Positions 25,706 to 38,107 are shown, counted from the first letter of the stretch. The stretch is DNA of 64,000 nucleotides from Straminergon stramineum (GCA_963920665.1 OY987266.1:5523001-5587000), one strand, 5' to 3'. A program made the numbers and translations. Notes: generated by a model from the letters alone, not told the origin.

Positions 25706-28700
25706 TTAGTGAAGGGCAATCCAACGCTCCACAGATCCATTACAGACGAAGCATTGGGCATAGTCATGATTTCCTTGACGCAGCTTGCTTTCGCACAAGG
25801 AGCACAAGTTTTGGTGACCGCATGGAACCGCAACCCAGAAAGCTTGTCTCTCACATATTCCAGCCGCCTTTGAGTTGAAGCCTTGAGCTGGGCTTGATGA
25901 AGCAGAGAAGTATCCACTGGGCGTGCCGAAATTCGATTCGTTACTGTGAGGAGGATTCTGGCCAAACAGATGGTAGAACAACTGAGAACGTTTTGGCTTT
26001 GTAGCAAGGTCATGGCAGGCACCCCGGATAATATTAAATTTGAATTGCGTCACTCGAAAAAGAAAAACAACTGCTCAGTGCGGGACAATAATACTCCCCG
26101 TTTGCAAGCCATTCGTGAGCATCCCAAACTCCGAGTGGTGTGAAACGTTACCCACTAACCCGCTTCTACAGATTCAGGAAATCGTGTTCGGGGCTGGTGC
26201 TATACCTCGTAAAGCTGACATGCGGAGTTGTAAGTCTCAGTTCCGCTGCCCTGAATGCCATAGCCACCCACCTTCATCCTCTCTGGGTCTTGTCCCCACA
26301 TGCTTGAAGGGGGGAAATTTTCTGAAAGAAATCCAGCGAAAGCATGACTGGAAGGGGGAGTAGGAGGATTGTTTTCGCGCGTTGGTGTCTTTGGTTCCTT
26401 CTCGATAAACGGGGAATACATAGATCTCTCCCTTTCATTGTCCACATTCTTAGTCGACTTTTGTAAAAACTGCCCTGGTGGTGCTTCTGCATCGTCACAG
26501 GAGCAGGCCAGGAGCCTATTGCTGCGTGATTGGCAGGCGGCGCATGTTCTTTTCCCGCAATCTTCAGCCGTGATATCAGCTATAGTAACAGAGACACATC
26601 CTCTTTGGCTAGTCCAGAATTTATGTCAGAAGAACTCGTCTCACCAATAAACAAAGCTTCCGTGTCTTCTGTTCGCACCAATGTATCCTGACTGGCTGAT
26701 CGGCATCTCCTGGAGGAGCTAGAATGACAGGTCATTGGGGTTCCGCTGTTCAATCCATTCCGGCTATGTCCTTCAGAATAGGTCAACGAAGTTTTCGGTG
26801 GCCCATCACACGTTGCTTTCAGGTCTGCGTTGTCGCCTGCGACTGCAGTACTGGGTCCGTGTCCCCTCAACGACAAGCCCTGATAAGAGAAAACTGGCTG
26901 ATGGTCAGTCGAAAAGGTCATTCCTCCTGATGGTGCTGGAGCTCCTGCATGCTTTCCTTGATGACCAAGATTAGAGCCGCTTGTACAGAAAGCAGCATTA
27001 CAGGGCGGTGCTGCATCAGACCTGCGGAGTCTAGCAGCTGAACCGTGGCAGGCGACCTCTGCGTATGAGCGTCTACCGTCCACTAAGGAACGGGGTGTAA
27101 TGTTCGAAAGATTTCGCCGACCAGCTGCTGAGAAGATGTTTCGATTCATAGGTGGAAGTAGAACCATATGAGTGGCTCCCCTGCCCACAGGAACAATCTT
27201 CATCCTGCAGAGCTCTGGGAATGACCGAACAAAGTCGCTGAGCTTCTCGAACCCTGGTGAAGCATGATCGAGCTCCAAACCGCATATTCCTCTGTAATCT
27301 CCTTTGAGAGAAGATAGTGGAGACCACTCTCCATCGTTCCATTGCATAGAGACTCTTGACAGGAATTCCGGATGCCACTCCTTGAAGGTGTTCAACCACG
27401 TCGGCTTCCTTCCGAGCACAGTATTGGATGGCGCCCCTCGCATGACGGATTGTGAAACAGAGTGATCACGAGTGACACTGGATACATTTGCAGAAGGACA
27501 TCCAAACCAAGGTGAAGTACTTTCCGGCGGCACCTCTCGAATTACAGATTGTAAATTTGAATCACCAGAGACGTTGCATACCCCTGCTGAAGGAAACCCA
27601 GTCAAACCGGAAGTCAGAGCTGGTCTGTCGGGGTTCGCCAGCGGGCTCGTCTGATTGCACTGCTGGAGTTCATTCTTTGGCAGACAAAGTGATCCTGGTG
27701 TTGCTACTTCGAGCACCTCTGCTTCGTTCAAATCCAATATTTTGTTCCCAGTCATTGCTATGTCGGAATGAGTATCAGAGTCGACTCTTGACACTTCTAG
27801 TGCCGGCAATTCGAAACGAGGAACTGCACCCTTAATTTCCACCTGCAAGGGAAAGAGGTGCAAAGAAGAGTTAAGAGGGAAAAAAAACCCTCAGTACAAA
27901 CTACTTAGGAAATTGCAGCTTCTTCAGTGGTGCATCTTTCCAAGCAATACAACTCTACAAGCATTAACTCTTCTCCGGAGCCATCGTCTGTAATAACTCC
28001 GTCCCCCATACCTTCTTTCCATAAATGTTAATATAATGAGCCTCCACTGCAGCCGAGACCGACGCTGCGTGCTTGAAGTTGACAAACCCAAATCCACGAG
28101 ATTGCATTTGATCACCTGCCTGGCTCCCAATGACCACAGCGTCCAAAACTGGTCCGTAGTTTACCTCGAAGAACTCCCGCAAGTCATCTACACATCCAAG
28201 CACGGGCACAGTCAGAAAGAAAAGCTCTCTGTGACTATTAACGAGTTTGAACAAAATCAAAAATCTACTGAAGTCACTCTTACTGTAAACTCTTGAAATT
28301 TCTTTCAAAGATTTAAAAGAATGTAACGCATAGGAAAAGTACCTCACTGGTCTGTGATCGACTCTTCCTGCCTAAAAGCTAATGAACCAAGCCGACCTCC
28401 GCTCGATCGGATCTAGCGGAAGAAAAAAAATTCAAGAAAAGTGAATTGAGCCCTGGACGCAACAGGTCTAACTCTTTGCACTGGGCAACTAGTACGGCTG
28501 GATGATAGACCAATGAACTGTACGTTACTACTTAGCGCATCAAATCAAGCAGGTGGCAATAGTTACGTTACTCATGAGGACATGGAGCTCACCCTAAAAC
28601 ATGGTAGATCGGCATAATCTACGAATAGAATTCATCAGTAACGTATTCATTTGGCCTGTTTGGCCAGTACTGTATCCCTATTCATGACAGAGTCTCTGAA

Positions 28701-29385
28701 AATGAGTTTTCCTGTACCGTACCGAATTGTCGCGCTCTTGAAAGAGAATGATAAGGCAACTGAAGAGATGTTCGTTTAGGATGGGAATTAATTATACTAC
28801 TGTTTCCGGGTCTACATTCATTTCGATATTTCTCGTTGGTTTCTACATTATTTCACGTAATTGAAAATGCGATCGCCTTTACCAGATTCTACCGACGGTG
28901 ACAATCCTCCACCGACTATTTTCTTGCCGAAGTCCTCTGCGCCAATACGCTGTATTTGCAAGGTCATTGAAGTGCTTGAATCGTCAATTTCACTTTGCCA
29001 TAAGCTTGATAACAAAATTATGAGCTCAGTAGCATAGATTTAAGCGACTGACGAAGAATTTCCGGACTTAGCAGAAAAATATCGAGAGACCAGACAGTAA
29101 GTGGTGGTGAGTACTTTAGGACCTTCGACTTTCATTATATTGCTTAAGAAATTCGACTGTTATTCGATCGAGAATTCTGGGTAAGGAAGTGCTCTTCCAA
29201 TGGGATAAAACACATATGGACCTTTGTGCCTCCAACCTGCTTGGGAATGAAAGATTGCCCCATCTCCAGCGACATAAACTGCGCGGCTGGATGCGAGAAC
29301 AGGCATTTCTCTCCACGAGCACACCCTCCTGGCATTGTGTCGTAGCGGCACGTCGCCTCAGATTTCGAAAGTATCAGCGAGCTTG
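25706..29385 (-). CDS. RNA-binding protein: CCCH finger, RRM, LOTUS-like and RING-like domains
   Basis: Resembles plant CCCH/RRM proteins of the C3H18-like group, which bind RNA. Exons read 5' to 3' on the minus strand: about 29,385-29,237 (CCCH finger, C-x8-C-x5-C-x3-H), 29,004-28,883, 28,367-28,343 (25 bp), 28,228-28,012 (RRM: ELFFLTVP as RNP2, RGFGFVNF as RNP1), 27,842-26,645 (begins VEIKGAVPRFE; LOTUS-like block GLELDHASPGFEKLSDFV...CRMKIVPVG), 26,579-26,206, and 25,981-25,706 (stop). The intron at 26,644-26,580 is only 65 bp but restores frame. The last exon ends in a RING-like motif (PCGHQNLCSLC...CFVC) missing the first Cys of the usual C-x2-C. Phase agrees for all junctions from 29,004 down. 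The CCCH-to-next-exon junction does not fit as drawn, and the 5' exons are unresolved. Confidence 0.8.
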
Positions 29386-31717
29386 ACCTGGACATTCAAA
29401 AGGCCGCCATAGCCTCACACCTTTGATATACTAGAACAATAATTACTTTTCAGGAGTGATCTATTCAATGACATCGTAGTACTCGACAAAGAAAATCGAA
29501 AAATATGATGGATCATAAGCGATTCGTGCCAAGTCGCCATAGAATTCTTGCATGTAGTAGAAAGGATCATGGTACAGAATATGTCTCAGCAGGGCAGATT
29601 TATATCTGAGAAACCTAGCTCAGCAAAATGCGTTGAACCTCGAGGTCTGTAAGGTGACGGATCGAGGATTATTCCCGGAGTGATTTGTGAAAATCTAGTG
29701 CTACTGGGTCTGAAACTCGAATGAACCTAGGGATGGTATTCCGATTCGCACCAAAGTTTACAGTTCAATCATTGCAAATGGTTAGCTCCATCTTGTAGAC
29801 TTCAGAACTCAGGGAGACTAGATCGAGTTTCTTGGATACTGTTACAATTTCTAATATATTTAGATTAGGTACAGAAATTCCGAGTGGACACACCAATGCG
29901 ATTCATATTAGAATCTCCGCGTCGACAAATTCGGCAAAATATTGTCATTGTTAGAAGACAGTTTAGATTACTCTTACTATGCTCAAATGCCACAGAGTTT
30001 TCTAAAGGATAAGTACGAACTATAATGCAGTAACATTTCAATGAATAAACAGGGAACTGCAAGTTTAGGATCGAGAAATGAAACCTCAGGTTGCTGACGC
30101 GTCCGTCCGCTCCATACTGAAAAAGTAAGCGCATGCAATCTATTGAGTGTTTTGAATCCACGCAGATCCTAGCGATCGTCAGCAACTGCGTCTCGCAACG
30201 ATGGCAAGCGGATATACTGGAGTGACGCAGCTGAGCTGATGCCTGAAACCTAAATTTTCTATCACTGCTTGCACGACCGCTTCAATTTGGATTCTTAGTG
30301 CCACCCGAAGACCAAAGGAAAATCAGAGAATAATCACGTGAACAGTCCTCTCAATAATCCTATTGCTGCTAAGTAGATTTCGCAGGACCGAAGAAGAGAT
30401 CGTGCTTGTTAGCAACCAGCTAACCTCCAAGGAGGTGCTCCACGCCCTGACTTCGAAGAAGCGAGCGAATCTCCGAGGCCTACAGAAACATGTAAATCAT
30501 TTCAGTATACCTTACGTACTTAGATAATTTCGATCGGCACTCAATCTCTCCACTCGCATGCACGTACCTACCACTTTCATCTGAGCATGGCCGGAACATC
30601 TTCAAAGAGATCTCATAGATGCGACTAATGTGCCAAACTAGCCTACACTTCGTATAACAGAGCCATGACCACTCGACGCAATTCCACAAGTTGCAGTAAT
30701 GATAAACCCCAATTAAGAATATGCCGTCAAGCAAAGACATATTAAGAAAAATCTCTCTTATCTGAGTCCCTCCAAGCACTGGATATTCAGAGCCTCGATC
30801 AAGGTCGGTATGCTTCTATACTTATCACTAGGAATCACCATAGCCACCGCGCTCATAAGTTCATGATAACCTCTTCCACTCAGCTACTGCGCTCACGGAT
30901 TCACGATAAACTCAGAGCACTACTTAGCTAGTTTGTCTCTCGATCTTCAGGACAATCATATGTTACTCCTCTGTTATCAACGACACGGACTGGAGAATTC
31001 CGAAGTTTACGCAGCTATTCAAGCGTTCAGGAATTGCTCAAATAACATTCAATTAAAAAGTGAGACGTCATTCGATGAACGAAATTGATGCTTCAGAAGA
31101 TTTGTTCAAGCCATAGAAGCCATGGACGACTAGATTTAGAGGCCAATTAGTAGTAACGAAGCAGGACAGGATGACCTCCTCATCCACGACAAATTTCTTT
31201 GCGTGATGGACACGATTGTGATGGAGATATGATGCAGAACAAAGAATTTCCGCAAGCGCGTAGTGAAACTGAAAGACGAATTAAGGATTCTCCAAGTACA
31301 GACAGCCATTCACACGATGTGGAATCGCTCTAAAAACTAAAACAGAAATGAATGATCAATTGTTTGACCATTCACTAGCGATACATGAGACTTATTTAAG
31401 CCATAACCAGGGACGAATCCAAATTGACGAAGCAGGACCTGATGATCTTCTTCTCACCAACGAGTAGTTAACCGGGCACAGTCGACCTGTCTTTGAAGCT
31501 GAACGGAATCGAACTTCCGCAGGCTCTCAGCAATGCAGATTTAAGAATTTCTTCAGAGCTTAGAGCTCTTGGATCGCTCTAAATAAATTAAATAAACAAG
31601 AGTGAGACACCAATTGATCAACGGAACTGACTACATGAGATTAATTCAAACCAAAACAAGTCAGGGGTGAAATAAATTAATGGTTAGTTTAGAAGCAGGA
31701 AATGATGGGTGAATGAC
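29386..31717 (-). other. Unresolved 5' introns/exons of the CCCH gene
   Basis: Composition matches the gene body rather than the transposon-rich flanks, and no repeat family seen elsewhere enters it. I could not identify further exons with confidence. A minus-strand frame near 31,160-31,250 (residues ...HHAKKFVVDEE before GTCATC) resembles the candidate first exon and lies in a tandem-repeat copy. Confidence 0.4.
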
Positions 31718-31830
31718 CTTCTCCTCGTCCACCAGCAATTCTTGCAGCTGGCTAGGCACGATCGCCATGCTTGTCAGAGAGAGAGGAGGATTTCCGCAAT
31801 CGAGGTGGGAAGATGTTTTAAGCAGTGCAC
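31055..31830. repeat. Three degenerate tandem units of about 265 bp
   Basis: The word GAAGCAGGA recurs at about 31,159, 31,423 and 31,694; (A/T)TTCCGCA-type words and GGAATCGCTCTAAA / GGATCGCTCTAAA recur at matching offsets. Copy 3 overlaps the candidate first exon of the minus-strand CCCH gene, and each copy carries a related Glu-rich coding segment next to a GTCATC/ATCATC donor-like site. Confidence 0.6.
31718..31768 (-). CDS. Candidate first coding exon of the CCCH gene
   Basis: An ATG in good context (A at -3, G at +4) starts MAIVPSQLQELLVDEEK, then meets a donor-like AAG|GTCATT in phase 0. A longer upstream frame exists (to about 31,913) but has no ATG. Linkage to the downstream exons is inferred only from strand, composition and position. 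Confidence 0.35.
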
Positions 31831-31899
31831 GAGCAGCAAAGCAAGCTCGGCCGTCAAGCTGCTGCGGTGAATTTGGAGAAGTGCAGGCGATGACCACTC

Positions 31900-32499
31900 G
31901 CCTCCCGTGCTTTCACTTGACCGATGACTATGCTCATTCAGGTGTCAAGAGTGGTTAGCGTAGGGAATTTCACATTTAGGAGTTGCCTGCTCACTTGTCG
32001 CCTCCTGCTGCTCTGATAGAAAGTAGGCTGTCTTCTGAGTGGATAGTGACACACAGATAAAATTTCTATTGATCCACAATGTAAATATACTTGTTGTACA
32101 CATGGCATCTAGTAATAGGACAAAATTTCTTTTTAATTCACAATCCCGAATCCTAACATGTTCCAAGTCGGGACCCAAAACCTAACCCAGACCTAAGCTC
32201 AAACCCTATCAACGGCCCATATTTGTAATTTCAGATTGGAACTTCACATGCAATCGATATGGGATATATTCCCGTATTACTGTATCCGTATCCGTATTCT
32301 GTACTTGTATTCGGTATTGGTATATGTCTTCCATATCCAACCTAATCAACTTGACGGCCGAGATTATTTGGTCAAGATTAACGGCTGAGATCATTTGGAC
32401 AACAAAAAAATGAAATCAACGGCTAAGGGGGTGGCAGGATTTTTTTCCCACTTTACATCAAGGGCTCTTATTTTTTCAAAAAGGGAGGGGGCCACTACA
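31900..32499. other. Intergenic, upstream of the CCCH gene
   Basis: Probable promoter side of the minus-strand gene. Contains a short tandem of GTATCC/CGTATT words at 32,270-32,320 and two copies of an ACGGC(C/T)GAGAT(T/C)ATTTGG word at 32,353-32,400, a type of small plant repeat. No gene seen. Confidence 0.4.
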
Positions 32500-32748
32500 A
32501 GGAGGGAGTTGTCATTATAGGAGATAGTGTGATACAATAAGTATATATGTCTCATTGAAGGATTATATTATTCCTCTTTTATAAAGAAGAGGAGAAGACA
32601 TACCAAATGGTGGCATCTTTTGATTATATCAAAGGACGTATTGTAACATCTAACCTAGTAGATTTAAGATGTATAAATTATATCTCCCCCCGATTTAAAA
32701 CATGTAAATAAGATTTTAAATCTATAATAGTAAATCTATTAATACATC
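32500..32748 (-). repeat. Probable 3' LTR of the copia element
   Basis: Begins TGATGTATTAATAG just after the polypurine tract. A TATA-like CTTTATAAAAGAGG lies at about 32,573-32,588 on the minus strand, as expected for an LTR promoter. The distal limit is a guess. Confidence 0.5.
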
Positions 32749-33148
32749 AAGACCCACCCACCCCCCATTTTGAATCATGTCAACTTTGAGACCTAGAAGC
32801 TTTAGACAATGATGATGTTTGTTTTTGGAAAGGTTCTTTGTTGATAACTTGGTTGCCATAACATAGGTGGGAATTCAATTCATTGCTACTTCACCAGCAA
32901 CAACTTGTTTTCAAACAAAGTGAATTCGAATAGAAATATATTTGCTATGGTCATGAAAAGAGGGATTCTCTTTTAATTAAATGGATATTTTGGTTATCAG
33001 AATATATGAGTATAGGAATAGGTTGTGAACAACTTAAAGTATTAAGTAAATAATGAAGCCGTATTGCCTTTGTAGAAGGATGAGAAAGGGCCATATATTC
33101 ACTTTCAGTGGAAGAAAGGGTTGTAGATTGTTGTTTTCGATTGGAATT

Positions 33149-33881
33149 ACCAAAAATTTTGGCCCTCCAGAGGGCCATCTAGAGGGCCTACAAAAATTAC
33201 TTGTTTTTTTGTGTACTTGCATACGAAGTGAAGAAACCTTTGTGGCACTCCTTGTGCCAAATGGAGAAAATGCCAAAAACATGGAGGATTGAACAATGAC
33301 ATTTGGGGGAGTTGGATGGTACTAAACATGGTATGATGGTACTAGCACCTCCGAATAGTTTATTCCCACTATAGTCGTGGTACCAATAATATTTTATAAT
33401 ATTTTAGTGTACACTAGTGATAAATGGATACGTGACTCCAACTTCACTTGGTGTCATGATGACATTTAAGTGTACCCCATCAGTGACTACCCTTTTTCTT
33501 ATTGGGAGAAAGTGCAATGCACTCATCAAGAAGCTCTTGTCCTTCTTTGCCCTCCATTTTTTAATGCAAGGCCCTCTATTATTTAAAGAGGTTTTAATCC
33601 TCGCATTGGTGCTAGCACATCATTTGCCGAAGCCAACTGTGATTTTAGCGCTCATTTTCTAGGGTCTCCAAGATGCGGGAAGTGACTTGGATACTCCAGT
33701 GAAGGCACTGGTTTTGACCGATGGCTCCACTTTTGTCTCCACACACGAATTTTTTATGTTTCTTCTAAAATTTTTTACTAATTTCATAGATATAGCATGC
33801 AATAGTAATGGCGCATTTCTAGCTCTGGAGATAGTACATAGAGCCCTTATACGACCCTTTAGAGGGCCCAAATTTTTTGTA
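33149..33881. mobile_element. TIR element inserted in copia RNase H
   Basis: Ends are inverted copies: TTACCAAAAATTTTGGCCC... on the left and the complement ...GGGCCCAAATTTTTTGTAA on the right, followed inside by a GAGGGCC word. RNase H coding sequence resumes on each side, so it is a nested insertion of about 730 bp. No transposase frame is present and no clear target duplication was found. Confidence 0.65.
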
Positions 33882-33989
33882 ATGTCCAACTTACAACTCA
33901 CTAGCCTAAGAGAAAACAATAACCAGATGTTAATCGTTAAGTGTCCACATTTTCAGCCTAGTCAACATCCAGATAACTTTTGAGAATAA

Positions 33990-35562
33990 AACCACAAAAA
34001 TAATAAATATGAAAAACACAAAAGAAGTTAGTAAACTTAAAACTACTACTAGAACACTAAAATAGTGGTAGAACCACTAAATTAGGCAAAAAGCACTATT
34101 TTAGGGGGGTATTATAGCAAATTAGCATAGTCCATACTAAATTGGCATAGCTTACAGTAATTTAATTCTATTTGCACTAATTTGGCACGTTTTACACTAA
34201 TTTTGCAAATTAACAGTAAATTAAGGGGGGATGAAAGGAGTTATGAAAATTAATCCACTAGGAAGTTGGGTTTTAGGAAAAATTAGGGTTTGAAGCCTTC
34301 TTTCTTTCAATTTTTGGGGAATTTTTTTTGGGGGGGGGTATTTAGAGGGGAATATTGTGAATTGTGGGCATTTTGAGCATGAATTGCAAAAGAGTAGGGT
34401 AGGAGAAGATTAGGAGTAATTTGTCGAGTACTAAGTTTCTTCTTTTCATGAAAGAAAATGAGTGAAAGATGAAGGGTTTTGAGATCAGTTGGAAAAGTGC
34501 TTGAGAAGATGGGGAAAATTTGAGTTGAGACTAGACCACCAACTTTGATGGCTGATTTCGGGAGCATGGAGAATTGAATGAAGCTGAATTTTGGAGCAGT
34601 GGAGCACCTTGAGGTTAGCTTTTTGAAAAGCCATGGCTTGCCCAATTTAGAGCCAAAATGCGACAATGGTGGACGATTTAGTGTGAGGAGGTCAACTACA
34701 ACAACAATTGAGGACTGCCAACTTTGGCGGGCAATAGGGGAAGAACAACATGACAAAATCAGCTCAAATTTAGATGGGTGTTGCACCTCGAAGTTGACTT
34801 TTCAAAAAGTCTAAAATCGATCTATTTGGAGCAAGGACAAGACAATGGTAGCTATTTTTGTAGAAGAGGGTCTATTGCCTCTTGGAGGAAGTTTAATTTG
34901 AGTTTTTTTGTGTAACCTTTCACAATTGTAATTGAATTATTGCAATTTTCATTGCACTTTGCTAAGAAAAATGTTGTAAGTGTAATGTTGTTGAGTTACG
35001 ATGGTTGGTGTGATTGAAAATGCATAAATGTGAATTTCATTTTTTAGGGTTTTAGGACAAGTGTAGAAGTAGTGCCCAAATTGAACTAAATTAGGGTTAG
35101 CTAAATTGAGTGATAAAAAACAAAGTATCACGTAATTGCTTAAAAAGAGGTCGATGTTTTAAATTTGCACTTGAAAAACTAAAGGGAAATATAAATAGAG
35201 CAAAATGCATATGAAGGGGGTTGTTAGGGTGAGATGTGATGTGCTGTGATTAGTGTTTAGGATCCCATTTAGGCCATTTTGAACATGAATTGCACATTTG
35301 AGTTATATTTTGGTATACAAAGTTGTCTTAATCTACTTAAGTGCTTAATTGGATGATGGTGGGTTGTTAGCAGGTGTATTTGGTGACGTACGATGGACTA
35401 CCCCCTTCTTACATAGAATCACTTAGATAAAAATTAATAAAAAATCACATTGTTGGAGTCCATTGTTTGGAAAGCAATTTAGGTGGAGGTCCCATATACA
35501 CACCACCAGCTAACTCTAGGAGTTTTCTTCCCCTTGTAGTGGAAAAGCCTTATACCATATCT
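33990..35562 (+). repeat. Dispersed repeat family, copy 2, nested in copia
   Basis: Second full copy of the repeat at 5,605-7,025, with an extra stretch at about 35,050-35,220. It sits between the copia GAG-pre-integrase region and the RNase H start, exactly where integrase and reverse transcriptase are missing, so insertion and deletion are associated. Confidence 0.75.
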
Positions 35563-37074
35563 GAGGATGTTAAAGACAAGGCTTGTTCATCTTTTATTGA
35601 AATATTGTTATGATTATTTTGGTCATGTATCTTTAGTTTATTAGAAATAGAGTGTCCTAAGATATATAAGTCGTTTTTCAATTTGCATTTAAGGCAATTA
35701 CTTTATTATAAGTATTGTATAAAGTTGCAATGGTATTAGCAATACAAAATATACCACTAACTTCAGCCAATTGTTTCATAGAAAATAAGTTACACTGTAA
35801 ATGTGGTACATGCAATATTTGGAGGATGAACTTTATTACTCCATTTGAAAGAATAACTTCAACATCTCCAATGCTTTGAATGGCATGAGATGTGCTATCC
35901 ACTATAAAAGGCAAATTGACCAGAGGAAACATGCTTATAATTAATAAATGAACTTTTATTATGAGCCATGTGGCGAATAGCACCATTGTCTACTATCCAT
36001 TGACATTATTATTTGTAAGTCGAGTATTATAGGTTGCAACATATAAGAATTGGGAATGATTTCCAATTGAAGTATTATGGTGTATGCCATTTGCTTCATC
36101 AGACATTCGTTTTTAACAATGTCCTTGATGATGATTTGGTTTTCCACAATAAAAGCAAATTAATGTTTTATTCAAATTAATAAATTTGGAATCATTGTTG
36201 TCAACGGATTTAGTCTAATTGATTGAAAGGAAATAAGGACCATTTTTGGAACGATTGTCTATTCCAAGACAGCTTCTATGTTCTTGATGAAAGTCATGAA
36301 ACTGATTAATATTACTATGATTATAATTAGGCTTATTTTGAAAACGTTTAGAATTGAATTTGTTTTGCCAAGGCTTATCCTACATACCTAATAGTAATGA
36401 GGAATTGAGGATGAGGAAGACGTTTTAACATTGTTCTCTAAATTCTTCATCATCATTTCTTCTTGAAGTGAATAAGTAATTAGTTCTTGTAAGGTCAAGG
36501 TTTGACCTCGAATAGAAATTAGAAAATTCCTATAGCTTGATGCATGCTCTGCATTAAGGCTAAAACATTGTCTTCATCACTCATAGGCAAGCTAGCTACT
36601 AATAATTGATTGAGAAGAGCTTTGAAAACATGTAAATGTTTGTTCATGCTATCATCACTTTCTATCTTCAATATAAATAATTGCTCTCATAAATGTATTA
36701 TTGTAACAAAATCGTGGGTTTCATATAACTTGCACAATTCATCCCAAACCACTTTGGAAGACATCTTGATCGTTATATGATATACCTGGCTTAATTCCAA
36801 GCAATTGGTAATGATTGAAAGAGCATTGGTATCCTTCTCATACCATTCTTCTTTACTTCCAGCACTTGAAGCTGGAGTATGTCTAATGTATCTACTAGGT
36901 ATTGCTTGTAGTGTTGAAGGTAGAATTTCATCACCTTCTATTACTTTTAATATTTTTTTCTAATTTAAGCTCTAATTTTTAGTTGTGCTTCCAAATTTAG
37001 AAATAAGTCCCATCAAACTTGGTGTTATTCTTTAGATTTGATGAACTAAATTGAGACATGATAATTTATAATAC

Positions 37075-37390
37075 TAGGACTCTTGATTATTTAATGAAGA
37101 TTCTAAAAGATATGACTCATCTATAAAAGAATTTGGATTTGATTCATCTAAAACAATTAGTGCTTCAATATAGGCATGAGGAGCATTGTCAATTTGATAT
37201 TGATTACGCATATTTTCAAATGAGTCTATAATTTGTGTAATTTCCAATGAAGGTAAGATAGGTTCAATTGCAACTTAGAGAAAGCTATTAAAAAATCCAT
37301 TAGTTAATTGTAAATTGGTTTCTACTTCATTTCTTTTTAATTCAAGAATTAACAAATCTAATACATCTTCACTTGCACATTCTCTTGACA
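37075..37390 (-). pseudogene. Coding-like frame upstream of copia gag
   Basis: The minus strand reads SEDVLDLLILELKRNE... then, after one TAA, VAIEPILPSLEITQIIDSFE...APHAYIEALIVLDESN, about 100 residues. The acidic, leucine-rich text looks like real protein. It stops just before the gag ATG, where a 5' LTR or leader would be expected. I do not recognise the family; it may be an extra retrotransposon ORF or a captured host exon. Confidence 0.35.
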
Positions 37391-37479
37391 GAGAGGTGGA
37401 CAACACATTCTGAAGTGCTTAAGAAAATAAAAGATTTAAATGCAAGGAAACCTGTCTATGAAGCCGTCTACCAACATCC

Positions 37480-37668
37480 GTCTATACTAACTACCCTTGT
37501 CCGTCCATCCACATTCGTCCACACTAACCACCCCTGTCTGTCCACCTACATCCGTCCATACTAATTGCCCCTCTCCGTCCACACTAACCGCCCGTGTCCA
37601 TCTACCTACATCCGTCCATACTAACTGCCCCTGTCCGTCCACACTAACCGCCCTTGTCCATCCAATGA
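37480..37668. repeat. 60-bp minisatellite
   Basis: About three units of 60 bp, each containing CCGTCCATACTAA and CCGTCCACACTAACC. Each unit is itself two related halves of about 30 bp. Frames across it are Thr/Pro/Ser-rich artefacts. Confidence 0.8.
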
Positions 37669-37671
37669 TGC

Positions 37672-38061
37672 CAATGGTGGTGTTGTATCGCCTTGACCTT
37701 GAGGTGATGCGGGTGGTAGTGTTGTGTTGCCTTGAGCTTGAGGTGATGTGGGTGGTGGTGGTAGTGAATCAAGATCATCATCGTCGTGACAATTGAAAAA
37801 TCGCCAAAATCCTAACGTGCATATATCATACAAGAGATTGGCAAAAAGATTAATAAATAAGTCTACACAAGATTGATGCATTGCATTGGGATTGAAAATT
37901 AGATTGTGAGTGAAGGGATTGTGAGTGTGAAAGACGTGATGACAGAATCTTGGGAAAGAGGCTAAAAGAGAAGGAGAGAACAAAGGATGGAGGATGAGCA
38001 GGAAGGATCTTTGCAAGAATGGGAACGAAAGGGGAGGGGGTAGAAATCGAGACAGAGACAC
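37672..38061 (-). repeat. Repeated coding-like module, copy 2
   Basis: The minus-strand frame runs from a Pro/Ser/Phe-rich N-terminus into Met-His-Gln...DLF, ANLLYDICTLGFW, an Asp run and SPQAQGNTT-like tandem units. It matches copy 1 (2,575-2,895) at protein level better than expected from the DNA, with the same order of parts. Host or transposon origin unknown. Confidence 0.55.
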
Positions 38062-38107
38062 CCCCTAAGGGTTTGGGAAAATTTTCGAGGTCCTCCCATG
38101 CTTTCAC

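Larger units (their letters stand above)
32500..37059 (-). mobile_element. Degenerate Ty1/copia retrotransposon with nested insertions
   Basis: On the minus strand in order: gag start (37,059), CX2CX4HX4C zinc knuckle (about 36,155-36,112) followed by a stop, protease core WIVDNGA (about 36,007-35,945), GAG-pre-integrase region (to about 35,562, ending LTSSDIW), then integrase and reverse transcriptase missing. RNase H follows in two pieces (33,990-33,882 and 33,148-32,951, LSSTESEYMALS, YSDNQ), then its C-terminal tail to about 32,780, a G-rich polypurine tract (32,756-32,775) and the start of a 3' LTR (TGATGTATT). Stops and frameshifts occur throughout. No 5' LTR was found. Confidence 0.85.

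Noticed and set aside
26200..27835. Plus-strand frames across the CCCH gene
   Set aside because: They are antisense shadows of exons with clear RRM/LOTUS content on the minus strand.
28188..28228. Possible intron acceptor inside the RRM exon (GTAG before ATGACTTG)
   Set aside because: Using it removes the RNP2 strand; the acceptor at 28,229 keeps RNP2 and fits the phase of the 25-bp exon.
31769..31897. Longer N-terminus for the CCCH gene
   Set aside because: The frame has no ATG, only a GTG; the first ATG is at 31,768.
37373..37796. Thr/Pro/Ser-rich plus-strand frames
   Set aside because: They are translations of the 60-bp minisatellite and the antisense of the repeated module.
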